DNA of 64,000 nt from NCBI GenBank assembly GCA_002748355.1, contig PDSF01000028.1, positions 186,001 to 250,000 on the forward strand, given 5' to 3'. The notes below the pieces were generated by a model that made no database searches, was not told the origin of the DNA, and saw nothing but the letters and a program-made list of their open reading frames with translations. This DNA is from Planctomycetota bacterium (GTDB taxonomy: Bacteria > Planctomycetota > UBA1135 > GCA-002748355). Shown piece by piece: positions 27,751 through 36,176 of the stretch. The position numbers and the translations under genes were made by a program. Every line of letters begins with the position of its first letter. Positions within the stretch are counted from its first letter, which is position 1.

Positions 27751-28381
27751 TCATGCGAGCGGGGGGGCTAGCATGACCAGGCTGCTCGGTTTCGAGGAGA
27801 AGACCAGGGCTAGGAGCCGTCCAGCCAGGAGGTCGAGCGCCCTGCTCTTCGGCCGTTGAAGCAGTCCATAGCTGCCGAGGGCTCGAGCGATTTGGACGCT
27901 GTCGACCCGGCAGAGATCCCTCCAGCGGCTGCTGCATTCGTCGCAGGTGGCGAAGAGCACGGCGCTGGGTCGCCCGTCAACGCTGCGCTGCCCCAGCTCG
28001 AAAAGCATCCAAAGTGTCGCGATTGTGGTTAGAAATGAAGGAATCCGGAGCGCTGCCCCCCCCCGAGCCCCAAGAGTTTGGCGGAGAGCACGCTGATGAA
28101 GTCATGCCGGGGCGGGTAGATAACAATCCCAGCTTGAGCTTCGGCTCGGCCTAGAGAGCTTGTCCCGAGTCGAGGCGAGTGACGAGGTCCAGCATGGCCG
28201 CTTCCCTCCACTCAAACTCGGCATGGCATTCCCTTCGGCCGAGCATGCCGCCGAGCGGCAATACGAGGTTTAGCCCTGGCAGCACTAGCTCAAGTTTGCG
28301 GAGGCCAGCGACCTTCAAAAGAAAGGTTTGCGGCTGCTCTCTGTCTCTTGCCAGCATCCTGGTGCTGGCGACGCGGTGCAC
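27751..28381 (-). pseudogene. Frameshifted hypothetical protein gene
   Basis: Three minus-strand reading-frame pieces join into one plausible protein: MHRVAS... to DLVTRLDSGQAL (28381-28151), then GRAEAQAGIVIYPPRHDF to AKLLGLGGG, then ALRIPSFLTTIATLWMLFEL through CDECSSRWRDLCRV to the end (stop at 27751). The second junction falls exactly in a run of nine C on the plus strand (28056-28064), so one inserted or lost base would restore the frame; the first junction is near 28155. This looks like an indel-damaged gene or two sequencing errors rather than noise, because each piece keeps protein-like composition right up to the junctions. No family recognised. It is divergent from the SANT-like gene. 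Confidence 0.45.
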
Positions 28382-28425
28382 CGCTTAGTATCGTTCCATC
28401 GCGGTTCCTGGGAGGAAGAGCGTCC

Positions 28426-29283
28426 ATGCTCAAACGCGGTAACTGGTCGGTGGAAGAGCTCATGAAACTGCGCGATCAATACGGGAGGCGACCCCTCCCG
28501 CAACTTGCGCGTGAGCTCCGACGTACAGAAGAGACGGTACGCCTGCGCGCGGAGCAAATGTTCCAGCAGGAGTGGTGCCCTTCGGAAGAGGATCCGGAGA
28601 CCTTCGAAGGTCGCCCCGGGCCTCTCGAAGACAAGGAGCGTGAGCAGCTGCGCTTCATGGTCGGTATTGCCGACCTTGAGACGATGCAGCTCGTGCTCGG
28701 CCGGCAGGGAGCTGAAATCGAGCGAGTCCTGCTGGAGTGGAGTCGCCAGAAGAGCGAGCAGTGGAGCGAAGCTCAGATCGAGTTTCTGAAGCTGGCCTAT
28801 GGCACTCGGCCTGACTGGGCCTTGTCGATGGTGCTTGGGCACGAGATCGAGGCCATCCAGGCGCAGGCGCGTGAGCTTTGCCTGGGTAAGGACCGAAGCG
28901 TCGTGTCGGTTGAGCTACCCATTCTTGAGAAGCATGTCGTAATCCAGCCGCAAGCGCCGGTGCGCATGCCGCGCTGGACCACCGAAGAGGTGGATGAGCT
29001 GATTCGGGTTTTCCCCGAGCGCCCCAACCTCGATATCGCTCGTAGCCTTGGGCGCAGCGTCAAGAGCGTGGTCGCCAAGGCTAACGAGCTCGGCCTGCGC
29101 AAGAGCAAGGAACGCCTTCGCGAAATGGGGCGCGAGAACGTGATGATCCGCCACAAGCGTGCTGGCGGTGCTACGTCTGCAGGCTCGGCCTCTGGCGGTG
29201 CGGCGTCTGGTGGCCCGGCTTCTGGCGGTGCTGCCTCTGGTGACGCTGAGGACGAGCAAGGCTCCGGGGAGAAGAACTCCTAG
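28426..29283 (+). CDS. Protein with four SANT/Myb-like helical repeats
   Basis: Protein of 285 aa. Four related units of about 41 residues are visible: 6-46 (NWSVEELMKLRDQYGRRPLP), 67-107 (PLEDKEREQLRFMVGIADLE), 112-153 (QWSEAQIEFLKLAYGTRPDW) and 183-226 (RWTTEEVDELIRVFPERPNL). Units 1, 3 and 4 begin with an aromatic-Ser/Thr pattern and continue with LA..LGR-type and V..KA.ELGL-type helices, as in SANT/Myb or GcrA-like DNA-binding modules. Unit 2 is degenerate. A Gly/Ala/Ser tail (repeats of SGGAA type) ends the protein. DNA binding is inferred. The ATG has GGGAGG 12 nt upstream. A strong terminator follows. Confidence 0.65.
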   Translation: MLKRGNWSVEELMKLRDQYGRRPLPQLARELRRTEETVRLRAEQMFQQEWCPSEEDPETFEGRPGPLEDKEREQLRFMVGIADLETMQLVLGRQGAEIERVLLEWSRQKSEQWSEAQIEFLKLAYGTRPDWALSMVLGHEIEAIQAQARELCLGKDRSVVSVELPILEKHVVIQPQAPVRMPRWTTEEVDELIRVFPERPNLDIARSLGRSVKSVVAKANELGLRKSKERLREMGRENVMIRHKRAGGATSAGSASGGAASGGPASGGAASGDAEDEQGSGEKNS

Positions 29284-29334
29284 GGGCTAGAGGCTGCTCG
29301 GAGGACGCGAGGGCTCTGAGCCTTTCGGAGGACG

Positions 29335-29366
29335 GGAGACCCGAGTTCGGGTCTCCTTGTTGTTGG
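29335..29366 (+). terminator. Intrinsic terminator of the SANT-like gene
   Basis: Stem GGAGACCCG (29335-29343) pairs perfectly with CGGGTCTCC (29348-29356) around a 4-nt loop, followed by TTGTTGTTGG. It also lies at the 3' end of the convergent TPR gene. Confidence 0.85.
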
Positions 29367-29376
29367 CGAGCAGGAG

Positions 29377-30282
29377 CTACTGCAAGCGCTCTAGCAGCTT
29401 GGTCCAGCGAGGATCCTCTCGGAGCCCCTTGAGTTCCTCGTCGTTGAGCAAGTTCGCCTTGTTCTTGAAGCCCTTGTCGATGGCTTTGCCGAGCCATTCG
29501 AAGGCAGCGTCGAGGCGCCCCTTTTGGGCGTGGGCGCAAGCGGCGTTGTAGGCCGAGGAGTAGCCGACCGGAGCGCGGAAGGCGCTGGCCTTGATGTGGT
29601 AGGGCAGGGCCTGGTCGAGCTTGCCCTGCATGTGCAGGACGTAGCCCAAGAAGTAGATGGCCATGGGCTGGCCCGGCTGGCGGGAGAGGATGGTCTCCAG
29701 CGCCTTCTTGGCGTCGTCAAAGCGCTTGACGCGGATCAGCATCTGGGCGTCGCGCACGCTGGGGCGGAACTGCACCACGGGCGGCTCTTCCCCATCCTCG
29801 AGGGCGAAGACGAGTTTTTGGAAGCGGATGTCGTCGTGTAGCGAGGCCAGCTCGCGGTTGTTTTTGATGGATGCGCTCTGCCTGAAGCCCTGCGAGACCG
29901 CTTGGTAGAGCTGGTAGATCGCCGGCTCTTTCTTGCCGAGCATGGCCAGGGCGCAGGCGTACTGGTACCTCGCCAGCCGCGCCGTTGCTGCCTTCTTGCT
30001 CTTCATGAGCCTCTGATACAGGGGCAGGGCTTTCTCGAACTGGGCCGAGCTGTGCAGCGACTGTGCATACAAGGACAGGGTGCGCTCGTGCTTGGGGAAG
30101 CGCTGCTGCAGCTTTGCCAAGTAAGCGACGGCCTCCTGCCATTTCTTGTTGACGATCAAGTTCTCTCCGCTGGAGAGCTCCTGGTCGCTGGGAGCGAGGC
30201 TCTGCTGCTCTCCGCTCTTTTGCGCAGTGACGGGGAAAGAGACAAGTAGGGCCAATAGGGCGCTGCGGTAGATCGCGTTCAT
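29377..30282 (-). CDS. Secreted TPR-repeat protein
   Basis: Protein of 301 aa with a signal peptide (MNAIYRSALLALLVSFPVTA-Q), followed by several TPR units: about 40-75 (GENLIVNKKWQEAVAYLAKL), 78-110, 115-150 and 180-290 (YNAACAHAQKGRLDAAFEWL). The segment ending WLGKAIDKGFKNKANLLNDE plus DPRWTKLLERL is the TPR-like end often seen in TPR proteins attached to other domains. No catalytic domain. The ATG at 30282 is chosen for the signal peptide. Divergent from the TPR-peptidase gene by 121 bp; both may act in the same envelope process. Confidence 0.75.
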   Translation of the reverse strand: MNAIYRSALLALLVSFPVTAQKSGEQQSLAPSDQELSSGENLIVNKKWQEAVAYLAKLQQRFPKHERTLSLYAQSLHSSAQFEKALPLYQRLMKSKKAATARLARYQYACALAMLGKKEPAIYQLYQAVSQGFRQSASIKNNRELASLHDDIRFQKLVFALEDGEEPPVVQFRPSVRDAQMLIRVKRFDDAKKALETILSRQPGQPMAIYFLGYVLHMQGKLDQALPYHIKASAFRAPVGYSSAYNAACAHAQKGRLDAAFEWLGKAIDKGFKNKANLLNDEELKGLREDPRWTKLLERLQ

Positions 30283-30403
30283 CGGGGTCTCATGGGGAGA
30301 ATCGGTGAAAGGGCGAGTAGCATAGCCATGGCCTTTGGCGGTAGCCGATGCCTTAGCTAGGAATACCGCGGAGGCCTTTGCCAGATCCCTTGTGGTGCTC
30401 CCT

Positions 30404-33343
30404 ATGTCTATGCGCAGCGTTTGCCTCCTTTTCCTGCTTCTGCCGCTTAGCGGCTTGAGTGCCCAGGGCAGCCTGCCCAAGGGCGAGTATCGAGCCGATC
30501 TCGAAAAGGCGATGCAGTACCTGCGGGAAGGCAAGCGCGAGCGGGCGCTGGCCAGCCTCGAGACCTTGGAGTTTGCGGTCGAAGAAGAAGCCGCTGAGGA
30601 TCAGCCCAGTGCTGCCGAGCTAGCGGAGATGCACGAGTTGATGGCGCGGATTCGCATGGACCGGGGCCAGTATGCCAAGGCCCTGCAGTCTCTCGGCAGC
30701 GCCCGTGCCAAGAAGCCGCACCCAGATCAGGACATGCTGCGCGCCCGCATCGAGCTGCGCACCGGGCGTTATGCCGATGCCCAGGCCCGGCTGCAGCAGT
30801 TGCTGAAATCGCAGCCGGCCGATTCCGAACTCCATCTCGAGGCGCGGGTGCGGCTGGCCCAGCTCTTTGGGCGGCGTGGCCAGGTCGAAAAGCAGAAGCA
30901 GCAGGTCGAAGAGGTCGTGCGTATCGGCAAGACGCAGCGTTTGCAGAAGCCTTGGACCAAACTTTGGTATGGCAAGGCACTGGCGCTTTCGGGGCCAGAG
31001 CGCCTGCCCGAGGCCTCACGCATCTTCCTTGAGTGCTCGAAGCAGGAGCCCTACCTGGCCCAGGCCTACATTTCGCTGGGTGATCTTTACTACCGTGTCT
31101 ATCGCGAGGCTGCGGGGAGGCCGAGTGGCGAGAGCGAATACAAACGCGCGCTCGATCGCTGTGGCGAACAGGAGGCGGCCCTGGTTGGGCTCTTTATCAG
31201 TCGAGATAGCAACTACCTGCTCGACCCCAAGAAAACCGGCTCCTACCTGCAGCGGGCCTTGGAACTCAACCCGCGTTCGGTGCCGGCGCTGCGGGCGCGG
31301 GCCAGTCGCTTGATCGATAATCGCGCCTTTGCGCAAGCGCGGGGCTTCCTGAAGCGGGCGCTGGCTGTCGATGCCAAGGATCCTGAGACCCTGGCTCAGG
31401 CGATTTCTCTGGCCTTTTTGACCTACCAGAAAGAGGAAGAGAGGAAGCTCCGCGAGCGTCTGCAGGAGCTGCGCCCTAGTGGCGCTGGCGTAGACCTGGT
31501 CTTGGGCAAGCACCTCTGTTCTCTGTATCGCTTCGCCGACTCCCTGCCCTTCCTCTTTCGGGCGCGCAAGCAGCAGCCGGACGACGTCGATACCTTGGTG
31601 ACCTTGGGCCGGGCGCTTATCTACAGTGGCCGGGGCGACGAGGCCTACAAGCACTTTGAGCGCTCACGTCAGATCGAACGCGGCTTTGTCTATCCCTGGC
31701 GCGATAACCAAATGGCCCTGCAGGAGCGCCTCGATGCGAGTTATGAGCGCTTCGAGCGCGGCAACTTCGTCTTTGTCATGCGCCCCGACGAAGCGCCGGT
31801 GATGCTGCCCTATCTCTCTGATACCTATGAGCGGGCATGGCGCATCCTGGGGACCAAGTATGGGGTCCTGCCCGCCTGCAAGGTGCGGGTCGAGAAGTTC
31901 GCGCGCTTTGGCGACTTCTCGGTGCGGACGGTGGGCTTTAAGGGCTTCGGCGCCCTTGGCGCCTGCTTTGGCTGCTGCATTACTAGCGTCTCGCCGCAGG
32001 CGCCCGAGATCCGGCAGCAGTTCTCCTGGAAGGTGACCGCCTGGCACGAGTTCAGCCACGTCCTGCACCTGCAGCTGAGTAAGGCGCGGGTGCCCCGTTG
32101 GCTGACGGAGGGGATGGCGGTCTTCGAGGAGATGGGGCTCGATCCCTCCTTCGACCGGCGTATGGAACGCGAGCTCAAAGGGGCCCTGGTCAATGACAGC
32201 ATCTTTGGGCTGACCGAACTCAATAGCGCCTTTCGTGGGCCGAGGATCCTCTTCGGCTACTACCAGGGTGGTTTGATCGCCAAGTTTCTCGCCCGCGAGT
32301 ATGGCTTTGGCAAGTTGGTCGAGCTGGTGCGCGCGTACGGCGAGGACAAGAACACTCCGCAGATCTTTCGCGAAGTCCTGGGGCTGAAACCGGAGCGCTT
32401 CGACGCCCTGTTCAAGGGCTATGTCGAGCAGCTCGTGGGCTCGTATGCGCTGGAGTCTCGCATCGAGGACGAGACGCTCAGTCGCCTGCAGGTGCGTGTC
32501 GGCCGCAACCCCAGCGATGTTCGTGCGAGGATCCTCTTGGCGCAGGGCTTTCGGCAGCGCGGCAATGTGATCGACTGCGGCACGCAGTTGGCGGCGCTGA
32601 AGAGGATGGAGCCAGAGAACGGCGATGCCTATCTGATCCGCGCCAAGCTCGCCCTCGGCCGTAAGGACCTTCGCAAAGCCCGGCGCTTCCTCGAGCTTGG
32701 CTTCAAGAATGGGGGCGACGACTTTGATGCGCGTATGGCCTACGCCGACATCCTGGCTCAGGCCGGACTCCAGTCCGAGGCTCTGGCTCAGTACGATCGT
32801 GCCATCGAGTGCTGGCCGACCTGCTCCGAGGCCGGTGGCGCCTCGCCCTTCCTCGCCAAGTTCCAGATCCTGAGCAAGCAAGGCCGCAAGGAGGAGGCTC
32901 TCGCGGTTTTGGCCCGCTACAGCGAGCTCAACGGCCGCGACTATGGGGCACATCGGCTCTTGAGCCAGGCCTACCGCAAGAACGCCGATCTGCCGCGCGA
33001 GCGGCGCCACCTTGAGATGATGCGCGACATCGATCCCTATGATCGGGCCCTGCACTGGCGGCTCGCTCAGGTTCTCCGCCAGGAGAAGCGATATGGCGAT
33101 GAGGTTTCGGCCTTGCAGATCGCGCTGGTGATTCCTCCGGCTCTCGATCGTTCGGCGCGGGATCAGAAGAAGGACGAGGCCGAAACCCTCCGCAAGGCCG
33201 AGATCTGGCTCGCCCTCTGCGATGCCCTGCTTCGGGACCAGCGCCACAGTGAGGCCAAGCGGGAGGCGGAAAAACTCTTGCTGAGTGGGGAGGAACTGCA
33301 GGCCGAAGAAAAGGCTCGGGCCCTGGAATTGGCGGGCCTTTGA
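30404..33343 (+). CDS. Secreted TPR protein with a gluzincin (peptidase MA-like) domain
   Basis: Protein of 979 aa with a signal peptide (MSMRSVCLLFLLLPLSGLSA-Q), about 400 residues of TPR units, a central metallopeptidase-like domain and further TPR units to the end. The zinc motif is H548-E549-F-S-H552 in WHEFSHVLHL, with Glu569 in RWLTEGMA as the likely third ligand, as in peptidase MA-like proteins. The composition and order (TPR, HExxH domain, TPR) match uncharacterised secreted proteins of Planctomycetes and Acidobacteria. Whether it cleaves proteins is unproven. ATGs at 30404 and 30410 are both possible. A Cys-rich stretch ACFGCCI sits before the peptidase motif. Confidence 0.8.
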   Translation: MSMRSVCLLFLLLPLSGLSAQGSLPKGEYRADLEKAMQYLREGKRERALASLETLEFAVEEEAAEDQPSAAELAEMHELMARIRMDRGQYAKALQSLGSARAKKPHPDQDMLRARIELRTGRYADAQARLQQLLKSQPADSELHLEARVRLAQLFGRRGQVEKQKQQVEEVVRIGKTQRLQKPWTKLWYGKALALSGPERLPEASRIFLECSKQEPYLAQAYISLGDLYYRVYREAAGRPSGESEYKRALDRCGEQEAALVGLFISRDSNYLLDPKKTGSYLQRALELNPRSVPALRARASRLIDNRAFAQARGFLKRALAVDAKDPETLAQAISLAFLTYQKEEERKLRERLQELRPSGAGVDLVLGKHLCSLYRFADSLPFLFRARKQQPDDVDTLVTLGRALIYSGRGDEAYKHFERSRQIERGFVYPWRDNQMALQERLDASYERFERGNFVFVMRPDEAPVMLPYLSDTYERAWRILGTKYGVLPACKVRVEKFARFGDFSVRTVGFKGFGALGACFGCCITSVSPQAPEIRQQFSWKVTAWHEFSHVLHLQLSKARVPRWLTEGMAVFEEMGLDPSFDRRMERELKGALVNDSIFGLTELNSAFRGPRILFGYYQGGLIAKFLAREYGFGKLVELVRAYGEDKNTPQIFREVLGLKPERFDALFKGYVEQLVGSYALESRIEDETLSRLQVRVGRNPSDVRARILLAQGFRQRGNVIDCGTQLAALKRMEPENGDAYLIRAKLALGRKDLRKARRFLELGFKNGGDDFDARMAYADILAQAGLQSEALAQYDRAIECWPTCSEAGGASPFLAKFQILSKQGRKEEALAVLARYSELNGRDYGAHRLLSQAYRKNADLPRERRHLEMMRDIDPYDRALHWRLAQVLRQEKRYGDEVSALQIALVIPPALDRSARDQKKDEAETLRKAEIWLALCDALLRDQRHSEAKREAEKLLLSGEELQAEEKARALELAGL

Positions 33344-33496
33344 ACGATCGGGGAGCGACTCCAGAGCTCTGCCGGAGCTTCCTTGCAAGTTCTTGATCGG
33401 CCAAGGGCTTGAGCTACACTTCGCCACCCCGGAACTCGGGTAGGCCAGCTTTGAGGGCCTGCTTGGAGGCCGAATCGGCGCTTCGCGGCGTCGAGC

Positions 33497-33571
33497 TACC
33501 CCGTGGTGTAATTGGCAACACTGTAGATTCTGGTTCTACCATTCCTGGTTCGAGTCCAGGCGGGGTAACCA
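33497..33571 (+). tRNA. tRNA-Gln (anticodon CTG)
   Basis: 75 nt cloverleaf. Acceptor TACCCCG/CGGGGTA, D-stem GTGT/ACAC, anticodon stem GTAGA/TCTAC with loop TTCTGGT (anticodon CTG), T-arm CCTGG-TTCGAGT-CCAGG, discriminator A and encoded CCA. Confidence 0.95.
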
Positions 33572-33588
33572 CTGTTAGTATCCGATTC

Positions 33589-33613
33589 GGAGCGGTTCCC
33601 GAGTGCCCGCTCC
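33589..33613. other. Hairpin after tRNA-Gln(CTG)
   Basis: GGAGCGG (33589-33595) pairs with CCGCTCC (33607-33613) around an 11-nt loop, 18 nt past the tRNA end. There is no T-tract, so a terminator or processing role is only possible. The rest of 33614-33793 shows no gene. Confidence 0.4.
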
Positions 33614-33793
33614 GAGCGTCCGACCCAAGAGGACGGCACGCTCCCAGGCCACCTGGCCCTTCAGAGTCCCAGCCCTCCAGGCCAAGACTCTTCGAGGATC
33701 TCCGTGACCTGGGAGTGTTGCATAGCTGGGAGTGGTGCTTCGCATTGGGAGGCGGGCGGTTTGCCCTTCTCCTCCTGCTGGTGCCGGTTCTGA

Positions 33794-33868
33794 TACCCCG
33801 TGGTGTAATTGGCAGCACACTTGGTTTTGGTCCAAGCGGTTCAGGTTCAAGTCCTGGCGGGGTAACCA
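33794..33868 (+). tRNA. tRNA-Gln (anticodon TTG)
   Basis: 75 nt cloverleaf. Acceptor and D-arm nearly identical to the upstream tRNA-Gln; anticodon stem CTTGG/CCAAG with loop TTTTGGT (anticodon TTG), T-arm TCAGG-TTCAAGT-CCTGG, encoded CCA. The two genes cover both glutamine codons. Confidence 0.95.
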
Positions 33869-34317
33869 CGGGCTCTTTTGCGGCAGGGCTGGCGCTCGCG
33901 GGCCACACGCTTGCCCCAGCTGAGGGCTTACTCAGATCTGAGTGCATGCAGAGCCAAGGCTTCGGTCCAGCCGTATCGCCAAGCAGGCCGGACCAGCATC
34001 GCCGGCTTATGGGGGGGAGCTGCCCCCACTCAGCAGCAGGCTGCCTCAAGGACTTCGCTGCAGCGATGTAGGCTGCCAGCTTCCTTCGATGGCACTCGCT
34101 CCGCCGCTGCTGGGGGAGGGGCATCGCAGGGACGGTCTCGCCGGGCTTTGCAGCCACAGGGGCCAGCCGGCCAGGTCACGGCCTTCGCCCTCAGGCGGCG
34201 AGCTAGGGATCACGCCGAGTCCCTGCCTGCGCGCGCTGCGCCGCTGCTACGGTGCGATTCGCCTGCGCAAGGGGCGGCGGGCATCGCGAGAGCAAGCTCC
34301 CGCGATGCTTCTTGCAC
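33869..34317. other. Gene-free stretch after the tRNA-Gln pair
   Basis: 449 bp with no supported gene. Hairpins: GGTCCAGCC/GGCCGGACC at 33964-33994 (one mismatch), a G-run/C-run hairpin around 34011-34027, and a strong one at 34281-34308 listed separately. No known small RNA recognised. Confidence 0.4.
34281..34308. terminator. Long hairpin at the 3' end of the beta-propeller gene
   Basis: GCATCGCG (34281-34288) pairs with CGCGATGC (34301-34308); after one mismatch the inner GAGC/GCTC also pairs. It is 10 bp beyond the stop of the minus-strand gene and is followed on the plus strand by TTCTT. Probable terminator, poor T-tract on the minus side. Confidence 0.55.
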
Positions 34318-35685
34318 TTACTTGACGAGGATCCGAACCGGCTTGCTGGTGAACCAGGGCGAGGGTGCTTCGCCTCCGGGTAGGCCGACGACCTTGCCGC
34401 CGAAAACCTGGACGGTGAAACGCAGCGCCGAGGGCCCGGGCACGATGAAGCTCAGCTTGGCCTGGCCCTTGGCGTCGCTCATAGCGGGGAGGGCGAGGAA
34501 GGGGCTGGTTGGCACGATGGCGAAGTAAGGGAAGCAGAGTCCGCGCAGGCCCAGGGGCAGCCAGGCGCGCTCGGGCACCAGACCATCTCCGAGGAGCCAG
34601 AGCAGGGAGCTATTCTTCTGGGCGCCGGAGAGGCTGAGGGTCAGGCGGCTTTTGGCGGCGGGGTTGCTGGAGCTGGCGCTGAGCTGCGGGCGCGCCGGCG
34701 TCAGGCTCCAGAGTTCGTGCTTGGTCTTGAAGTTCGAAGCCAGGGCGTAGACCGCGCCGTCGCTGCCGAAACGTTCGAAGGGACGGGTGCCGGGAGCAAA
34801 GAGCAGCGAGCCCACTCCGAGTCCCTTGACCTTGGCGAGGCCGGTGAAGGCTCCCTTGCCGCCGGCCTTACCGAGCTCGAAGAGCGAGGACTTGCCGTAG
34901 CTGGCGTCGCTGCCGTAGATGGTGCCCTGCCCATCGACGACGAAGTCGTAGACGCTGTCGAGCTGGGAGGCGAAGAGGCGGGCGGATTTCTGCTCCAGGG
35001 TCTTGCCGGCGATCGCGGTCCGGACCTGGGCGGAACTCCAGTGGAGGATCTTGGCCAGCTTCGGCACCCCGAACTTCTTCGGCGCGGGAGCGAAGTAGAG
35101 TCCGCCCTTCTGGTCGAAGTGGAAGGGGCCGCTGTAGCCCGGCGCCTTTGCGATCACTTTGGAGAGGCCGGACCAGATATCGACCCGGAAGAGCTTGGGG
35201 TCACCGGTGAAGCCGGGGAGGGCGCTGACGTAGAGGAAGCGCGTTCCTTCCAGGGGGTTGAAGCCCAGCTTGAAGCAGCCGCCGAGGGTCGTGACCTTGC
35301 GCACGGCCTTGCTCTTCAGGTCGACGTTGTAAATGGCGCCGCTGCTGGACTCGCAGAAGAAGACGCTACGGCCGTCGGGGGCGAGCACGACATCGGAGGC
35401 GAAGACGGCCTTGCTGAGCTTGGCCAGCGCCGAGATGCGGCGGCCGGTCTTGGGGTCGAGCTCGATCAGCTCTTGGCCATCAAAGCTGACTAAGGAGCCG
35501 CTTGGCAGCTGAGCCAAGCCGGACCAACCCTTGGCAGGGGTAGGCAGGGTCATGCGCTTCAGTTGCCAGCCGCTCGGCGTCTGCGAAGTCGCGAGGGGGG
35601 CGGCGGCAAGAAGAGCTGCGGATACGAGAGAAGCACGCAAGAGCGTGCACGAGCGCAATGAAAGCGCGGAGCCAATAAGCGACAT
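34318..35685 (-). CDS. Secreted beta-propeller-like protein under a cobalamin riboswitch
   Basis: Protein of 455 aa with a long signal peptide (cleavage near ATS-Q, residue 35). Residues about 40-330 form short beta-repeats with propeller-like phrases: GWSGLAQLPSGSLVSFDGQE, VVLAPDGRSVFFCESSSGAI, YDFVVDGQGTIYGSDASYG and GSDGAVYALASNF. This resembles NHL/SMP-30-type propellers. Residues about 340-455 are a separate beta domain (AWLPLGLRG ... DAKGQAKLSFIVPG) shared with other secreted proteins here. No catalytic residues recognised. The leader is a clear cobalamin riboswitch, so the product should be made when cobalamin is scarce; cobinamide or cobalamin capture is one possibility but nothing in the protein proves it. 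GAGG lies 9 nt before the ATG. Confidence 0.72.
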   Translation of the reverse strand: MSLIGSALSLRSCTLLRASLVSAALLAAAPLATSQTPSGWQLKRMTLPTPAKGWSGLAQLPSGSLVSFDGQELIELDPKTGRRISALAKLSKAVFASDVVLAPDGRSVFFCESSSGAIYNVDLKSKAVRKVTTLGGCFKLGFNPLEGTRFLYVSALPGFTGDPKLFRVDIWSGLSKVIAKAPGYSGPFHFDQKGGLYFAPAPKKFGVPKLAKILHWSSAQVRTAIAGKTLEQKSARLFASQLDSVYDFVVDGQGTIYGSDASYGKSSLFELGKAGGKGAFTGLAKVKGLGVGSLLFAPGTRPFERFGSDGAVYALASNFKTKHELWSLTPARPQLSASSSNPAAKSRLTLSLSGAQKNSSLLWLLGDGLVPERAWLPLGLRGLCFPYFAIVPTSPFLALPAMSDAKGQAKLSFIVPGPSALRFTVQVFGGKVVGLPGGEAPSPWFTSKPVRILVK

Positions 35686-35753
35686 CCTGTCCTCGTGATG
35701 TGCTGGGTTTGCCCCGGGAACTGAATTCTTCCCAGGACATTCGACGAGCTGCG
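35686..35753 (-). promoter_or_regulatory. Expression platform of the cobalamin riboswitch
   Basis: On the minus strand TGTCCT (35739-35734) is complementary to AGGACA (35693-35688), which contains the ribosome site GAGGACAGG before the ATG at 35685. A 7-bp hairpin with an 8-nt loop (CTGGGAA/TTCCCGG) lies between. There is no T-tract. Translational control by masking the ribosome site is the likely mode. Confidence 0.55.
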
Positions 35754-35916
35754 GCCGACAGGTCTTCTGGCTTGCGGATCATCCTCAGGAGCCACGCCTT
35801 CCCAAGGGGCCCCGATACTCGGAGTCCCTCAGTGGCTGCAGGATGCTTGTGCTCCCTCGTTCTCGCTCACAGCGGCGGGGACCGCACCGGTTTTTCACCG
35901 GACTTCCCTTGTCGGC
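35754..35916 (-). promoter_or_regulatory. Cobalamin (B12) riboswitch aptamer
   Basis: Read on the minus strand: closing stem GCCGACA (35916-35910) with TGTCGGC (35760-35754), then AAGGGAAGTCCGGTG, AAACCGG, CGGTCCCCGCCGCTGTGA, GCCACTGAGGGA, GGGAAGGCG and AAGCCAGAAGACCTGTC. These are the ordered conserved elements of the AdoCbl-type riboswitch, including the B12 box GCCACTG. It ends 68 nt before the start codon of the beta-propeller gene. The 35917-36176 flank holds no gene. Confidence 0.93.
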
Positions 35917-36176
35917 ACGCGCTGAAGCGAAGGAGTATGCCAGCTTGCGGCTTCTGGCACGATGCGAAGATCTAGCAGTTTTCAGGAATTCATCCCAGGC
36001 CTCCCCTGACGGGAGCTGTTCCCTGCTAGGCCCAGGCTAGGCGAGACTCCCGCGCGCGGCTGCGGCCCCCTGCCCGCCAAGCAAGGGGGCAGGCTCGCCT
36101 GCCTGCCCTCACTTGTTCGGCGATGCGGGGACTTCGACGCCGAGCCCTTGGCCTACTCGGCGGAGATGCCGCGGGT

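Noticed and set aside
31664..33427. Minus-strand open frame of 587 codons antisense to the TPR-peptidase gene
   Set aside because: The plus strand has a signal peptide, TPR units and HEFSH; the minus product has none.
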